64,000 bases of DNA, from assembly GCA_035559595.1 (NCBI GenBank), contig DATMBF010000011.1, positions 1-64,000 of the forward strand, read 5' to 3'. Made by a program: the position numbers and the translations under genes. Source of the DNA: DATMBF01 sp035559595. GTDB taxonomy: Bacteria; Bacteroidota; Ignavibacteria; UBA10030. Shown here piece by piece: positions 15,979 through 23,602 of this stretch. The first letter of the stretch is position 1. The number at the start of each line of letters is the position of its first letter. The notes under the pieces are model-generated. The model worked only from the letters and a program-made list of their open reading frames with translations, was not told the origin of the DNA and searched no databases.

Positions 15979-16605
15979 ATGTTCATCACACTTGAAGGTC
16001 TCGACGGTTCAGGGAAAACAACCCAAGTCAAGCTTCTTGCTGACCGCCTCTCGCACGAAAACCACAATGTTCTTGTTTTGAGAGAACCCGGGGGAACGGA
16101 TATCGGCGAAAAGATTCGGAAGATCCTGCTCGACAACAAGACCGAGGGGATGACCGATATCAGCGAATTCCTTCTCTTCTCTGCCAGCCGATCACAACTC
16201 GTTGAGGAAGTCATCAAGCCCGCCCTTGAAGGGGGCATGGTGGTTATTTGCGATCGGTTCTACGATTCCTCGACTGCGTATCAAGGATGGGGGCGCCGGC
16301 TCCCCCTCGATGCCGTGAAAACAATCAATCGGTGTGCGACGGGTGGACTCGTTCCCCATCTGACGATCTTCCTCGACATTCCGCTTGCCGAAGTCGAACG
16401 TCGCCTCCAGCGAATGCGCGATGGGAAGGACCGCATGGAATCGGTCGGGAGGGATTTTTTTGAGCGAGTCCGCGAGGGATATCTCTCCATTGCAAAGGAA
16501 GAGCGGCGGTTCCGCATTATCGACGCCACAGGAGAAATCGACGCCATTCACGAAGAGATCTGGAAACTCGTTGAAGTTGAACTTCTTCAGAAAGCAAAAG
16601 CCTAA
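15979..16605 (+). CDS. tmk: Thymidylate kinase
   Basis: 208 residues, phosphorylating dTMP to dTDP. P-loop LEGLDGSGKTTQ near residues 5-16, the DRX-like motif CDRFYDSSTAYQG, LREPGGTDIGEKIR, and a LID region (RRLQRMRDGKDRMES). The frame is open from 15892, but ATG 15979 begins exactly at the family's usual MFITLEG and a promoter lies between the two. The TAA stop overlaps the ribosome binding site of the next gene, so the two are co-transcribed. Confidence 0.96.
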   Translation: MFITLEGLDGSGKTTQVKLLADRLSHENHNVLVLREPGGTDIGEKIRKILLDNKTEGMTDISEFLLFSASRSQLVEEVIKPALEGGMVVICDRFYDSSTAYQGWGRRLPLDAVKTINRCATGGLVPHLTIFLDIPLAEVERRLQRMRDGKDRMESVGRDFFERVREGYLSIAKEERRFRIIDATGEIDAIHEEIWKLVEVELLQKAKA

Positions 16606-16615
16606 GGAGGATTGC

Positions 16616-18301
16616 GTGAATATGATTCGCTCGAAAAGCAATGCAGGGAGACCGATTATCGGTCTCGTCATTGTTGTTATCACTGCAATGCTGGGATTCG
16701 GGTTCTTCGTTCTGCCCGACGCCGATCTCTTCTTGAAGATCAATCGCGGCATTGATGTGTTCGGCAAGGTCTATAAAGAGATTGCGCTGAATTATGTGGA
16801 TGACGTTGATCCCGAGCGGTTCATGCGGGCCGGCATCGATGGGATGCTCAAAACGCTCGATCCGTACACGAACTATCTCGATGAGCGCGAGAGCGATGAG
16901 ATCGATCTTGTTACAACAGGCAAGTATGGCGGGATTGGGGTTACGATTGGTCTTCGGGATGGAATGATTACCGTCGTGAATTTGATTGAAGGGTTTTCAG
17001 CGGCGAAGCAGGGAATCCAGACCGGCGATCGGATTGTGGAGATTGATGGAAAAGAGGTGAAGGGAGCGACGCTGGAGCAAGTGAGGAACATGGTTCGCGG
17101 CGCGCCGGGAACAGAGGTGCGAGTGAAAATTGAACGAGAAGGGGAGGTACAGCCGATTGAGTTTGTGCTGGTTCGGGAAGAAATCTCCGTCCGCAACGTG
17201 AGTTATACAGGGTATGTAGACCAGGGTATCGGATACGTCCGGCTCGAACGATTTTCACGGACGGCGGGGGACGATGTACGGAATGCCCTCAAAGATCTTC
17301 GATCCCGCGGCCAGCTCAAAGCGCTCATTCTCGATTTGCGCGATAACCCGGGTGGGTTGCTTGATATAGCCGTTGACGTGGCCGAGAAGTTTCTACCGGA
17401 GAGCAGTCTGGTGGTCTCAACGCGGGGGCGGCGTCCCGATTCAGAACGGAAATACTTCTCCGATGAGAAACCGATGGCGCCGGATCTCCCTCTCGCAGTG
17501 CTCGTCAATCGCAATAGTGCCAGCGCGAGCGAGATTGTTGCCGGAGCGATACAGGACCTTGATCGTGGCATTATTGTCGGAACGCGCACCTTCGGGAAAG
17601 GGTTAGTACAGACCATCAGCCGGATCTCGGAATCGTCGTCGCTCAAGATCACCACAGCACGGTACTACACTCCGAGTGGTCGATGCATTCAGGAGCTCGA
17701 TTACACACACCGGACAACGAGCGGGGCTGTGGTACCGATTCCGGATAGTTTGCGCAAAGAGTATCGGACTTCCCACAATCGAAAAGTCTATGAGGCCGGC
17801 GGGATTCTCCCCGATACTACCGTTGAAGAACCGCCGCCAAGCCGATTTGTTGAGGAGCTGCTACGGAAAGCCATGTTCTTCAAATATGCCAACAGGTTTG
17901 CGGCACAGAAAAAAGTCATTCCCGACAAGTTTGTCGTGACGGATGAGATCCTCAAGGACTTTGAGGCATTCTTGAAAGAGAAGAACTTCGAGTATCAGGA
18001 AGAGACCGAAGTGAAGCTCACGGAACTTCGGGAGCTTGCCTCAAAAGGGAGATATGCCAAGGAATTCCATGAAGGGGTGGAGAAGCTGTCGGGACTCGTG
18101 AAGCAGGAGAAAGCGAGGGTATTCGAACGGTATAAAAAGGAAGTGAAATCGCTTCTTGCGATGGAGATTCTCGGCCGGGTCAAAGGAGAGAAGCAGCGCA
18201 TTGAGGCAAGCTTTGCCGACGACACCCAGCTTGCCGTAGCGGTGAACCTCGTGAAAAGCCGGGTGAAGTACGAGCAGATCCTGAGCGGGAAGATGAAGTA
18301 G
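16616..18301 (+). CDS. S41-family C-terminal processing peptidase (CtpA/Prc type)
   Basis: 561 residues. GTG 16616 is favoured because AAGGAGG (16604-16610) is five bases away; ATG 16622 is the alternative. A signal anchor (PIIGLVIVVITAMLGFGFFVL) is followed by the helical CtpA N-domain (YVDDVDPERFMRAGIDGMLKTLDPYT), a PDZ domain (about 100-185: GGIGVTIG..GTEVRVKI) and the S41 core. The nucleophile Ser is in NRNSASASEIVAGA and the catalytic Lys in TFGKGLVQ. A C-terminal charged helical tail of about 150 residues follows. It probably degrades or trims periplasmic proteins. Confidence 0.94.
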   Translation: MNMIRSKSNAGRPIIGLVIVVITAMLGFGFFVLPDADLFLKINRGIDVFGKVYKEIALNYVDDVDPERFMRAGIDGMLKTLDPYTNYLDERESDEIDLVTTGKYGGIGVTIGLRDGMITVVNLIEGFSAAKQGIQTGDRIVEIDGKEVKGATLEQVRNMVRGAPGTEVRVKIEREGEVQPIEFVLVREEISVRNVSYTGYVDQGIGYVRLERFSRTAGDDVRNALKDLRSRGQLKALILDLRDNPGGLLDIAVDVAEKFLPESSLVVSTRGRRPDSERKYFSDEKPMAPDLPLAVLVNRNSASASEIVAGAIQDLDRGIIVGTRTFGKGLVQTISRISESSSLKITTARYYTPSGRCIQELDYTHRTTSGAVVPIPDSLRKEYRTSHNRKVYEAGGILPDTTVEEPPPSRFVEELLRKAMFFKYANRFAAQKKVIPDKFVVTDEILKDFEAFLKEKNFEYQEETEVKLTELRELASKGRYAKEFHEGVEKLSGLVKQEKARVFERYKKEVKSLLAMEILGRVKGEKQRIEASFADDTQLAVAVNLVKSRVKYEQILSGKMK

Positions 18302-18446
18302 AGGCCGTGTGTTCAAAGGCACGCCTTCGCAGGAGCTGGATGTTTCTGGCGCCAACCAAACACTCATTGCAGCTCCGGAGGGGCGGCATGTCCATGTAAC
18401 TGCAATTTTCTCGCAATGACTGTTGTACGCTTTCCAATCCGGAATC

Positions 18447-19070
18447 CTATCCTCCCAATTTTCCTTCGATCAACATAATCATTCTTGCAAAGTCGTCCTT
18501 CTTGTTTACGTAGTCCACGAGATCGCTTTCGACAACAAGGAGGGGACCGATCTTGTACCTTCCGATCCAATCCTCGTAATGCCGGTTCAACTGCTCTAAG
18601 TACTCTCGCGGAATCGATTGTTCGTACGATCGTCCGCGCCGGCGAATCTTTTCCACCAACATATCCACAGAGGCTTTGAGATAGATCATGAGATCGGGCG
18701 GTTTGAGGAACTCCATCATCACGTGAAAGAGCGCAACGTAGTTGTCGTAATCCCGCTGATCCATCTTGCCGATCTCATACAGATTGCGCGCGAAGATTTC
18801 AGCATCTTCGTAAATCGACCGATCTTGGATCACGGACTTTCCGGAGTCCACAATCCGCTTATGGTCTCGGAATCGCTTGGAAAGGAAGTAGATCTGCAGA
18901 TGAAACGACCAGCGTTTCATGTCGGCGTAAAAGTCCGAGAGGTAAGGATTATCGTCGACTGACTCGTAATAGGCCTCCCAGCCGAAGTGTTCGCCTAACA
19001 TTCGCGTCAGAGAGGATTTGCCGGCGCCGATGTTTCCTGCGACGGCAACGAAGTATGCTTTCTTTTGCAT
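18447..19070 (-). CDS. Deoxynucleoside kinase (dAK/dGK-like)
   Basis: 207 residues. P-loop AGNIGAGKSSL at about 11-20, the substrate Glu in YESVDDNPYL, the DRS motif in QDRSIYEDAEIFA with catalytic Asp-Arg, and the LID arginines KIRRRGRSYEQSI. This matches the deoxynucleoside kinase family that salvages deoxyadenosine or deoxyguanosine; the exact substrate cannot be read off. It is convergent with the S41 protease gene, with a 145-base gap in which I see no terminator. Confidence 0.93.
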   Translation of the reverse strand: MQKKAYFVAVAGNIGAGKSSLTRMLGEHFGWEAYYESVDDNPYLSDFYADMKRWSFHLQIYFLSKRFRDHKRIVDSGKSVIQDRSIYEDAEIFARNLYEIGKMDQRDYDNYVALFHVMMEFLKPPDLMIYLKASVDMLVEKIRRRGRSYEQSIPREYLEQLNRHYEDWIGRYKIGPLLVVESDLVDYVNKKDDFARMIMLIEGKLGG

Positions 19071-19212
19071 GGTATCAGCTTTCAGCCTGAGATTCGGGAA
19101 TGTTCAAAGTCTTTTCCCTGTGTAGGGAGGGCGTGTGAATATATTCTGTCATCTCCCCAGAAGCAAATGCGAGCGAACTCCTGTCTCTCGTGTGCGTCAG
19201 CAACGTGAACCT

Positions 19213-20127
19213 TTAGTGGATTGCGTTCACGAGTTCCGCTAATCCCTTCACTATCCGGGGTCCCGGCCGGCTGATCAAGTTTGCGTCAACAAGATGAACA
19301 CGCCTGTTTCTGAATGCAGGAAGATTCTTCCACTCAGGATACTGTTCTGTGATTCTCGAAACATTCACGCCGATGTCGTTGGTCAACAGGATAACTTCCG
19401 GCTGCCGGCGAAGGATCTCTTCTCTACTGAGTATCGGATATGCCGTCACCGCAGTTTGGACCACATTGCTGGCATGAGCGAGTCTTATCAGCTCGTCGAG
19501 GAATGTCCCAGGCCCCGCCGCGATGATGGGCTGTAGCGAAAGAAGGAGGAGGGCCGATGTCACAGGTTTTCCCCCGGCTAAGAGGACAAGGGAATCTCGC
19601 TCCTGCTCGAGGTCTTCCACAATGGAGTCTGCCAACGCTTTCCTCCCTGTCAACGACCCAAGGTCGCGAATCGACTTGAAGACGCTTTCCACCGACTGCG
19701 GATTTGTGACGAAAACGCTAATCCCCAGGTTCTTCAGTCGCTCACAATCCCCACGTATGTTGCCGGCGACCGACATGACTACAAGGTCGGGGTTCAATGC
19801 GACTATGGCTTCGAGGTTGGGATTCGCAATTCCTCCCACGCGAGTTTTGGTTTTTGCCTCGGCTGGAAAATCACAGTAATCCGTTACTCCTACAACAGCA
19901 TTGTGGAGACCGAGCGCAAAAAGCGTCTCGGTAATGCTTGGAGCAAGTGAGACGATGCGGTGAGGAACGCTTTTGAGAGCTACCGGATTGCCAAGATCGT
20001 CAACGATGGATTGGGAGAGAAGCTCGGTTGATTCTTTGCGAGGAGAACAGGAAAAACAGAAGAGCAGGAAAAGGACGAGAACACGATAGGCCTGAAACGG
20101 CATGAGGAAGGACGTTAATCCGATCAT
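19213..20127 (-). CDS. BtuF/FepB-type ABC substrate-binding lipoprotein (helical-backbone metal receptor)
   Basis: 304 residues. It begins with a lipoprotein signal (VLVLFLLFCFSC) and then a PBP2_TroA/BtuF fold: PHRIVSLAPSITETLFALGL, GVTDYCDFPAEAKTKTRVGG, ALNPDLVVMS, and the C-terminal WKNLPAFRNRRVHLVDANLISRPGPRI. This arrangement is typical of cobalamin-binding BtuF, though siderophore or haem ligands remain possible. No permease or ATPase gene is nearby. The assigned start lies within a perfect 8-bp palindrome; an in-frame ATG eight codons on (20103) still keeps the whole signal peptide. Confidence 0.88.
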   Translation of the reverse strand: MIGLTSFLMPFQAYRVLVLFLLFCFSCSPRKESTELLSQSIVDDLGNPVALKSVPHRIVSLAPSITETLFALGLHNAVVGVTDYCDFPAEAKTKTRVGGIANPNLEAIVALNPDLVVMSVAGNIRGDCERLKNLGISVFVTNPQSVESVFKSIRDLGSLTGRKALADSIVEDLEQERDSLVLLAGGKPVTSALLLLSLQPIIAAGPGTFLDELIRLAHASNVVQTAVTAYPILSREEILRRQPEVILLTNDIGVNVSRITEQYPEWKNLPAFRNRRVHLVDANLISRPGPRIVKGLAELVNAIH

Positions 20128-20137
20128 GTGATCGGAT
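20118..20137. promoter_or_regulatory. Perfect palindrome ATCCGATC-ATGT-GATCGGAT over a start codon
   Basis: 8-bp arms with a four-base centre. The first ATG of the BtuF-like gene (20127-20125, minus strand) lies in the loop/arm boundary. No T-tract follows on either strand, so it is not a terminator. It could be an operator or an mRNA hairpin hiding the start. Confidence 0.5.
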
Positions 20138-20160
20138 GTGAAACAACTGGGAGCGGAGGT

Positions 20161-20499
20161 TTAGCCGAAAGCCTTAATTGCCTTCTCAACGGTTTCGTGG
20201 TGATCGAACACCGTGATCAATTTCGTTACGATGAGGAGGCTCTCGATCTTTTCGGACGCGCGGGCTATCTTCAGGTCCCCGCCGGCGTTTCGCATCGTAG
20301 TAAGGCCTCCAATGAGCATGCCAAGTCCGGAGCTGTTCATGAATTTCACGTCCCCGAGGTCGACGACAATCTTTACTTTTCCAGCCTCGATGAGGTTGTG
20401 CAGCTCGTTGTTGAGCATCGTGGCGTCCGGTCCGCCCATCACGTTTCCCTTCAGCTCGATAACTGTCACACCTTTAACTTCCTTTGTCTTAAACTTCAT
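20161..20499 (-). CDS. STAS-domain anti-sigma factor antagonist
   Basis: 112 residues, single STAS domain of the SpoIIAA/RsbV type. The phosphorylatable Ser is in VKFMNSSGLGMLIG near residue 57. The N-terminal strand pattern (VTVIELKGNVMGG) and C-terminal LITVFDHHETVEKAI also fit. AAGGAG stands nine bases before ATG. No switch-kinase (RsbW-like) gene is in the window, so the partner is elsewhere. It lies between secF and the binding-protein gene, 44 bases after secF. Confidence 0.92.
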   Translation of the reverse strand: MKFKTKEVKGVTVIELKGNVMGGPDATMLNNELHNLIEAGKVKIVVDLGDVKFMNSSGLGMLIGGLTTMRNAGGDLKIARASEKIESLLIVTKLITVFDHHETVEKAIKAFG

Positions 20500-20543
20500 G
20501 GCAAGCTCCTTTCTGGTTGTTCATCGCCGCCCGGGGCGAAGAC

Positions 20544-21452
20544 TCACGCTGGGCTCTTTTTTCTGATGTTCCAGTCGAGCACAACGGCGCTCGCGATGTA
20601 GATGGATGAGTGCGTTCCGGCAATAGTTCCGATGAAAAGTGTAAAGGCAAACCCTCGCGTGACCTCTCCACCAAAGAGCAGGAGAATCAATAAAACGAGA
20701 AGAACGGTGCCCTGCGTAATGATGGTTCGGCTCAGCGTATCGTTCAGGCTTCGGTTGATCACTTCCGTCAACGAGAGACTTCGATAGATTTTGAGGTTTT
20801 CGCGGATTCGGTCGAACACGACGACTGTATCGTTGACCGAAATACCGACAAGCGTCAAGAACGCGGCCACGACCTCCTGAGTAATCTCGACATTCAGAAA
20901 CGGAAACACGCCGTCGATCAACGAGAGAACGCCAAGGGCAACAAGGACATCGTGGAAGAGAGCAACGACCGCTCCGACGCCGTAAATGAACTTAAAACGG
21001 AATGCAATATACACAAGAATAACAATCAATGAAGCAACCACGGCGTAAAGAGCGTCGCGTCGTAATTCTTCGCTGATTCTGGGGAAGATTCTGTATTCCT
21101 TGAGCACTTCAAAGCTCTTGGCTGGGAAGGCGGTTTGAACGGCCCCTTTAATGCGATCGCTAATCCCCTCGGCCTGTTCGGTAGTCCGGATCAGCACATC
21201 GCCCGCTGTCCCGAAGTACTTGATTTCGCTTCGTTCAAGACCGATACTGCGGAGCGCTTCTCGAATTTCACCGATGGCCGGCGGATCATCAAACGACAGC
21301 ACCAATTCTGTGCCTCCGCGGAAATCAATCCCGTAATCGATTCCCTTGATGAAGAGAGAGATCAAACCTGCAAGAATGACTGCGCCGGAGAGGGCATACA
21401 TCGTCCGGCGAACTCCCATGAAATTGATATTGGTTTTATGAAATAACTGCAT
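20544..21452 (-). CDS. secF: Protein-export membrane protein SecF
   Basis: 302 residues. An RND-type partner of SecD that uses the proton gradient to complete protein export through SecYEG. It shows the first helix (NINFMGVRRTMYALSGAVIL), the periplasmic P1 region beginning GIDYGIDFRGGTELVL, and five C-terminal helices containing FHDVLVALGVLSL and VGISVNDTVVVFDRIREN, the conserved functional motifs. It is transcribed with secD, whose stop is 44 bases upstream. Confidence 0.97.
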   Translation of the reverse strand: MQLFHKTNINFMGVRRTMYALSGAVILAGLISLFIKGIDYGIDFRGGTELVLSFDDPPAIGEIREALRSIGLERSEIKYFGTAGDVLIRTTEQAEGISDRIKGAVQTAFPAKSFEVLKEYRIFPRISEELRRDALYAVVASLIVILVYIAFRFKFIYGVGAVVALFHDVLVALGVLSLIDGVFPFLNVEITQEVVAAFLTLVGISVNDTVVVFDRIRENLKIYRSLSLTEVINRSLNDTLSRTIITQGTVLLVLLILLLFGGEVTRGFAFTLFIGTIAGTHSSIYIASAVVLDWNIRKKSPA

Positions 21453-21496
21453 AGGTTCGTTAGAACTCCTTGTCGATAGAGCGCATCGTCACCGTG

Positions 21497-23368
21497 TTAT
21501 CCGACACTCGGCGTGTATCCTTTTTCCGTTAGAAAATGAAAGATCACGCGCGTGACCAGAATGGCGCTGAACAAACTTGCGACAATGCCGATCATCAATG
21601 TTAAAGCAAAACCCTGAACCGGTCCTGTCCCGAACTGATAGAGAATAATTCCCGTAAGGAATGTTGTAATGTTTGAGTCGATGATGGCGGAGAACGCCTT
21701 CGAATATCCCGCATCGATCGCGGCGCGGACGGTCTTTCCGCCCTGGAGCTCTTCGCGGACGCGCTCGTAGATCAGCACATTCGCATCCACCGCCATACCG
21801 ATGGTGAGGATGATGCCCGCAATGCCGGGGAGTGTCAATGTTCCGCCGAATGCCGCAAGCACACCGAGAATAAACATGATGTTGAAGAACAACGCGACAT
21901 CTGCAATTGCGCCGCCCATGCTGTAGTACACCACCATGAACAGAACGGTAAAGATGAACGCAAGTGCCGTTGCCGTGAGGCCCGATCGGATCGAGTCCTC
22001 ACCAAGCGAGGGGCCGACAGACCGCTGCTCGATAATGGCGACCGGCGCCGGCAGTGCACCTGCGCGCAGAACAATTTCCAGAAGGCGCGCTTCATTTGGA
22101 CTGTCAAGTCCTGTAATCTGCGACCGCCCGCCAAGGATCTTGTTCTGGATGACGGGTGCCGAGAAGACCGCGTTATCGAGCGCAATGGCCAACCGTTTTC
22201 CGACATTTGCTCCGGTAATTCTCGCCCACTCGCGAGCCCCTTCGCTGTTCATTTCCATGTTGACTACCGGGCGATTGTCTTCCGGGTTTACGCTGACTCG
22301 AGCATCGACAATGACTCCGCCGGTAAGTTCTGGAGTCTTGCGTACTAAGAACAGCGTGTAATAATTCGTCCCATCGCCGGCAGTAAACGTTTTTGCAGAC
22401 CAGAGGAATTCGACATCCGGCGGGAGAAGTCTCTGGACTTCAGGGCGGGCAAGGAGGCGAATCACCCGATCGCGGTTCTTCTCCGCAACGTAGGCTTCCC
22501 CTGATCCCCTTTGGTCCGGAATAACGTATGAAAAGAACGGATGCTCCCGAACGAATTGCGCTTCAGCAGAAGTATCGGTCTGGGCTGGCGTGCTTGTTTC
22601 AAGCAGTTCTGAGAGTGCATCCTTTGAGGGCTGCGTCTGGGCGGCTTTTCGCTGTCCGCTCACGGTATCCGTAACATTTCCGACAAGGTACTTGTCGATG
22701 GACTCCATGACTCTGTAGGAAATCTCCGGGTCACGAAGCATACGGAACTCCAGCTTTGCCGTGCCTTGAAGCAACTGGCGAACCTCCCGCTCATCCTTGA
22801 CGCCCGGAAGCTCGACAATGATGCGCCGAGCCCCCTGTTTCTGGATATTCGGCTCGGAAACGCGGTATTGGTCTACTCTGTTTCGCACGATCTCGATGGC
22901 TCGGTCGATGGCTTTGGTTGCCTCGTCTTCAAGCATGGAGAGAATTCGGTCGTCCGTGTCGCGGATGTTGTAATAATAGCGGCTGAGCCGAATCCCACGT
23001 TCCTGAAATTTTGCCCCAAAGATGGAGATGATGTTCATATCTTCGGCTGTGGCCTCTCGCCGAACTTCGTCGAGGATCGCGCGGAAATTGTCGTCTTTGT
23101 TCTTCGCTAAATCGTCCAGTAACTGAATGAGATCGACTTCAAGCACAACTCGCATTCCGCCCTGGAGATCGAGGCCAAGCTTGATACGCTTTGCTTTTGC
23201 TTGGAGGATCTGATCTTGATTCGCTTCAAGGAACGCAATGCTATCGGCACCGCGTAACGTTGCGAGCTGTTGACGGAATTGGTAATCCTGATAGGTTGGA
23301 TAGAGGTAGACGAGCGACAAACTGATTGCCGCAACAATGAGAATGACTTTCGACCATTGACCTTTCAC
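21497..23368 (-). CDS. secD: Protein translocase subunit SecD
   Basis: 623 residues. The N-terminal helix is followed by the D1 motif KLGLDLQGGMRVVLEVD, a large periplasmic P1 domain with an insertion (about 230-330) longer than in E. coli-like loops, then the P1-base/head region and six C-terminal helices. Conserved motifs include QRSVGPSLGEDSIRSG, LTLPGIAGIILTIGMAVDANVLIYERVREEL (in part) and DSNITTFLTGIILYQFGTGPV. A promoter of the local type lies about 90 bases upstream, divergent from the PpiD-like gene. Confidence 0.97.
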   Translation of the reverse strand: MKGQWSKVILIVAAISLSLVYLYPTYQDYQFRQQLATLRGADSIAFLEANQDQILQAKAKRIKLGLDLQGGMRVVLEVDLIQLLDDLAKNKDDNFRAILDEVRREATAEDMNIISIFGAKFQERGIRLSRYYYNIRDTDDRILSMLEDEATKAIDRAIEIVRNRVDQYRVSEPNIQKQGARRIIVELPGVKDEREVRQLLQGTAKLEFRMLRDPEISYRVMESIDKYLVGNVTDTVSGQRKAAQTQPSKDALSELLETSTPAQTDTSAEAQFVREHPFFSYVIPDQRGSGEAYVAEKNRDRVIRLLARPEVQRLLPPDVEFLWSAKTFTAGDGTNYYTLFLVRKTPELTGGVIVDARVSVNPEDNRPVVNMEMNSEGAREWARITGANVGKRLAIALDNAVFSAPVIQNKILGGRSQITGLDSPNEARLLEIVLRAGALPAPVAIIEQRSVGPSLGEDSIRSGLTATALAFIFTVLFMVVYYSMGGAIADVALFFNIMFILGVLAAFGGTLTLPGIAGIILTIGMAVDANVLIYERVREELQGGKTVRAAIDAGYSKAFSAIIDSNITTFLTGIILYQFGTGPVQGFALTLMIGIVASLFSAILVTRVIFHFLTEKGYTPSVG

Positions 23369-23461
23369 AACTCAGACTCCATTCTGAACCATGTCCTTAC
23401 GGGAGGACGAAACGATGGTGAAGACGACTTGCAGTGGGTGAACGTGAGGCAAAAACGAAAA

Positions 23462-23492
23462 GCAATATATGCCAATGTGCGTTCAAAATCAA
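23462..23492 (-). promoter_or_regulatory. Promoter TTG-N20-TATATTGC for secD-secF
   Basis: On the minus strand TTG (23492-23490), 20 bases, TATATTGC (23469-23462). It lies 93 bases before the secD start and only 11 bases from the oppositely oriented promoter of the PpiD-like gene. Confidence 0.55.
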
Positions 23493-23503
23493 TAAAAAAG
23501 TCG

Positions 23504-23534
23504 TTGCAATTCAGGCAATCCGAGAATATATTGA
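23504..23534 (+). promoter_or_regulatory. Promoter TTG-N20-TATATTGA for the PpiD-like gene
   Basis: TTG at 23504-23506, 20 bases, TATATTGA at 23527-23534. It is 68 bases upstream of the ATG. Confidence 0.55.
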
Positions 23535-23602
23535 AGGACACGACCTTCATCGGCAGCAGAGAAGCTTGAAACGAGATTAGCCTGTAAGGAGCTTGCGGCA
23601 TC

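Noticed and set aside
18302..18446. Possible terminator between the convergent S41 and deoxynucleoside kinase genes
   Set aside because: Only a five-base AAGGC/GCCTT hairpin with a two-base loop and no T-run.
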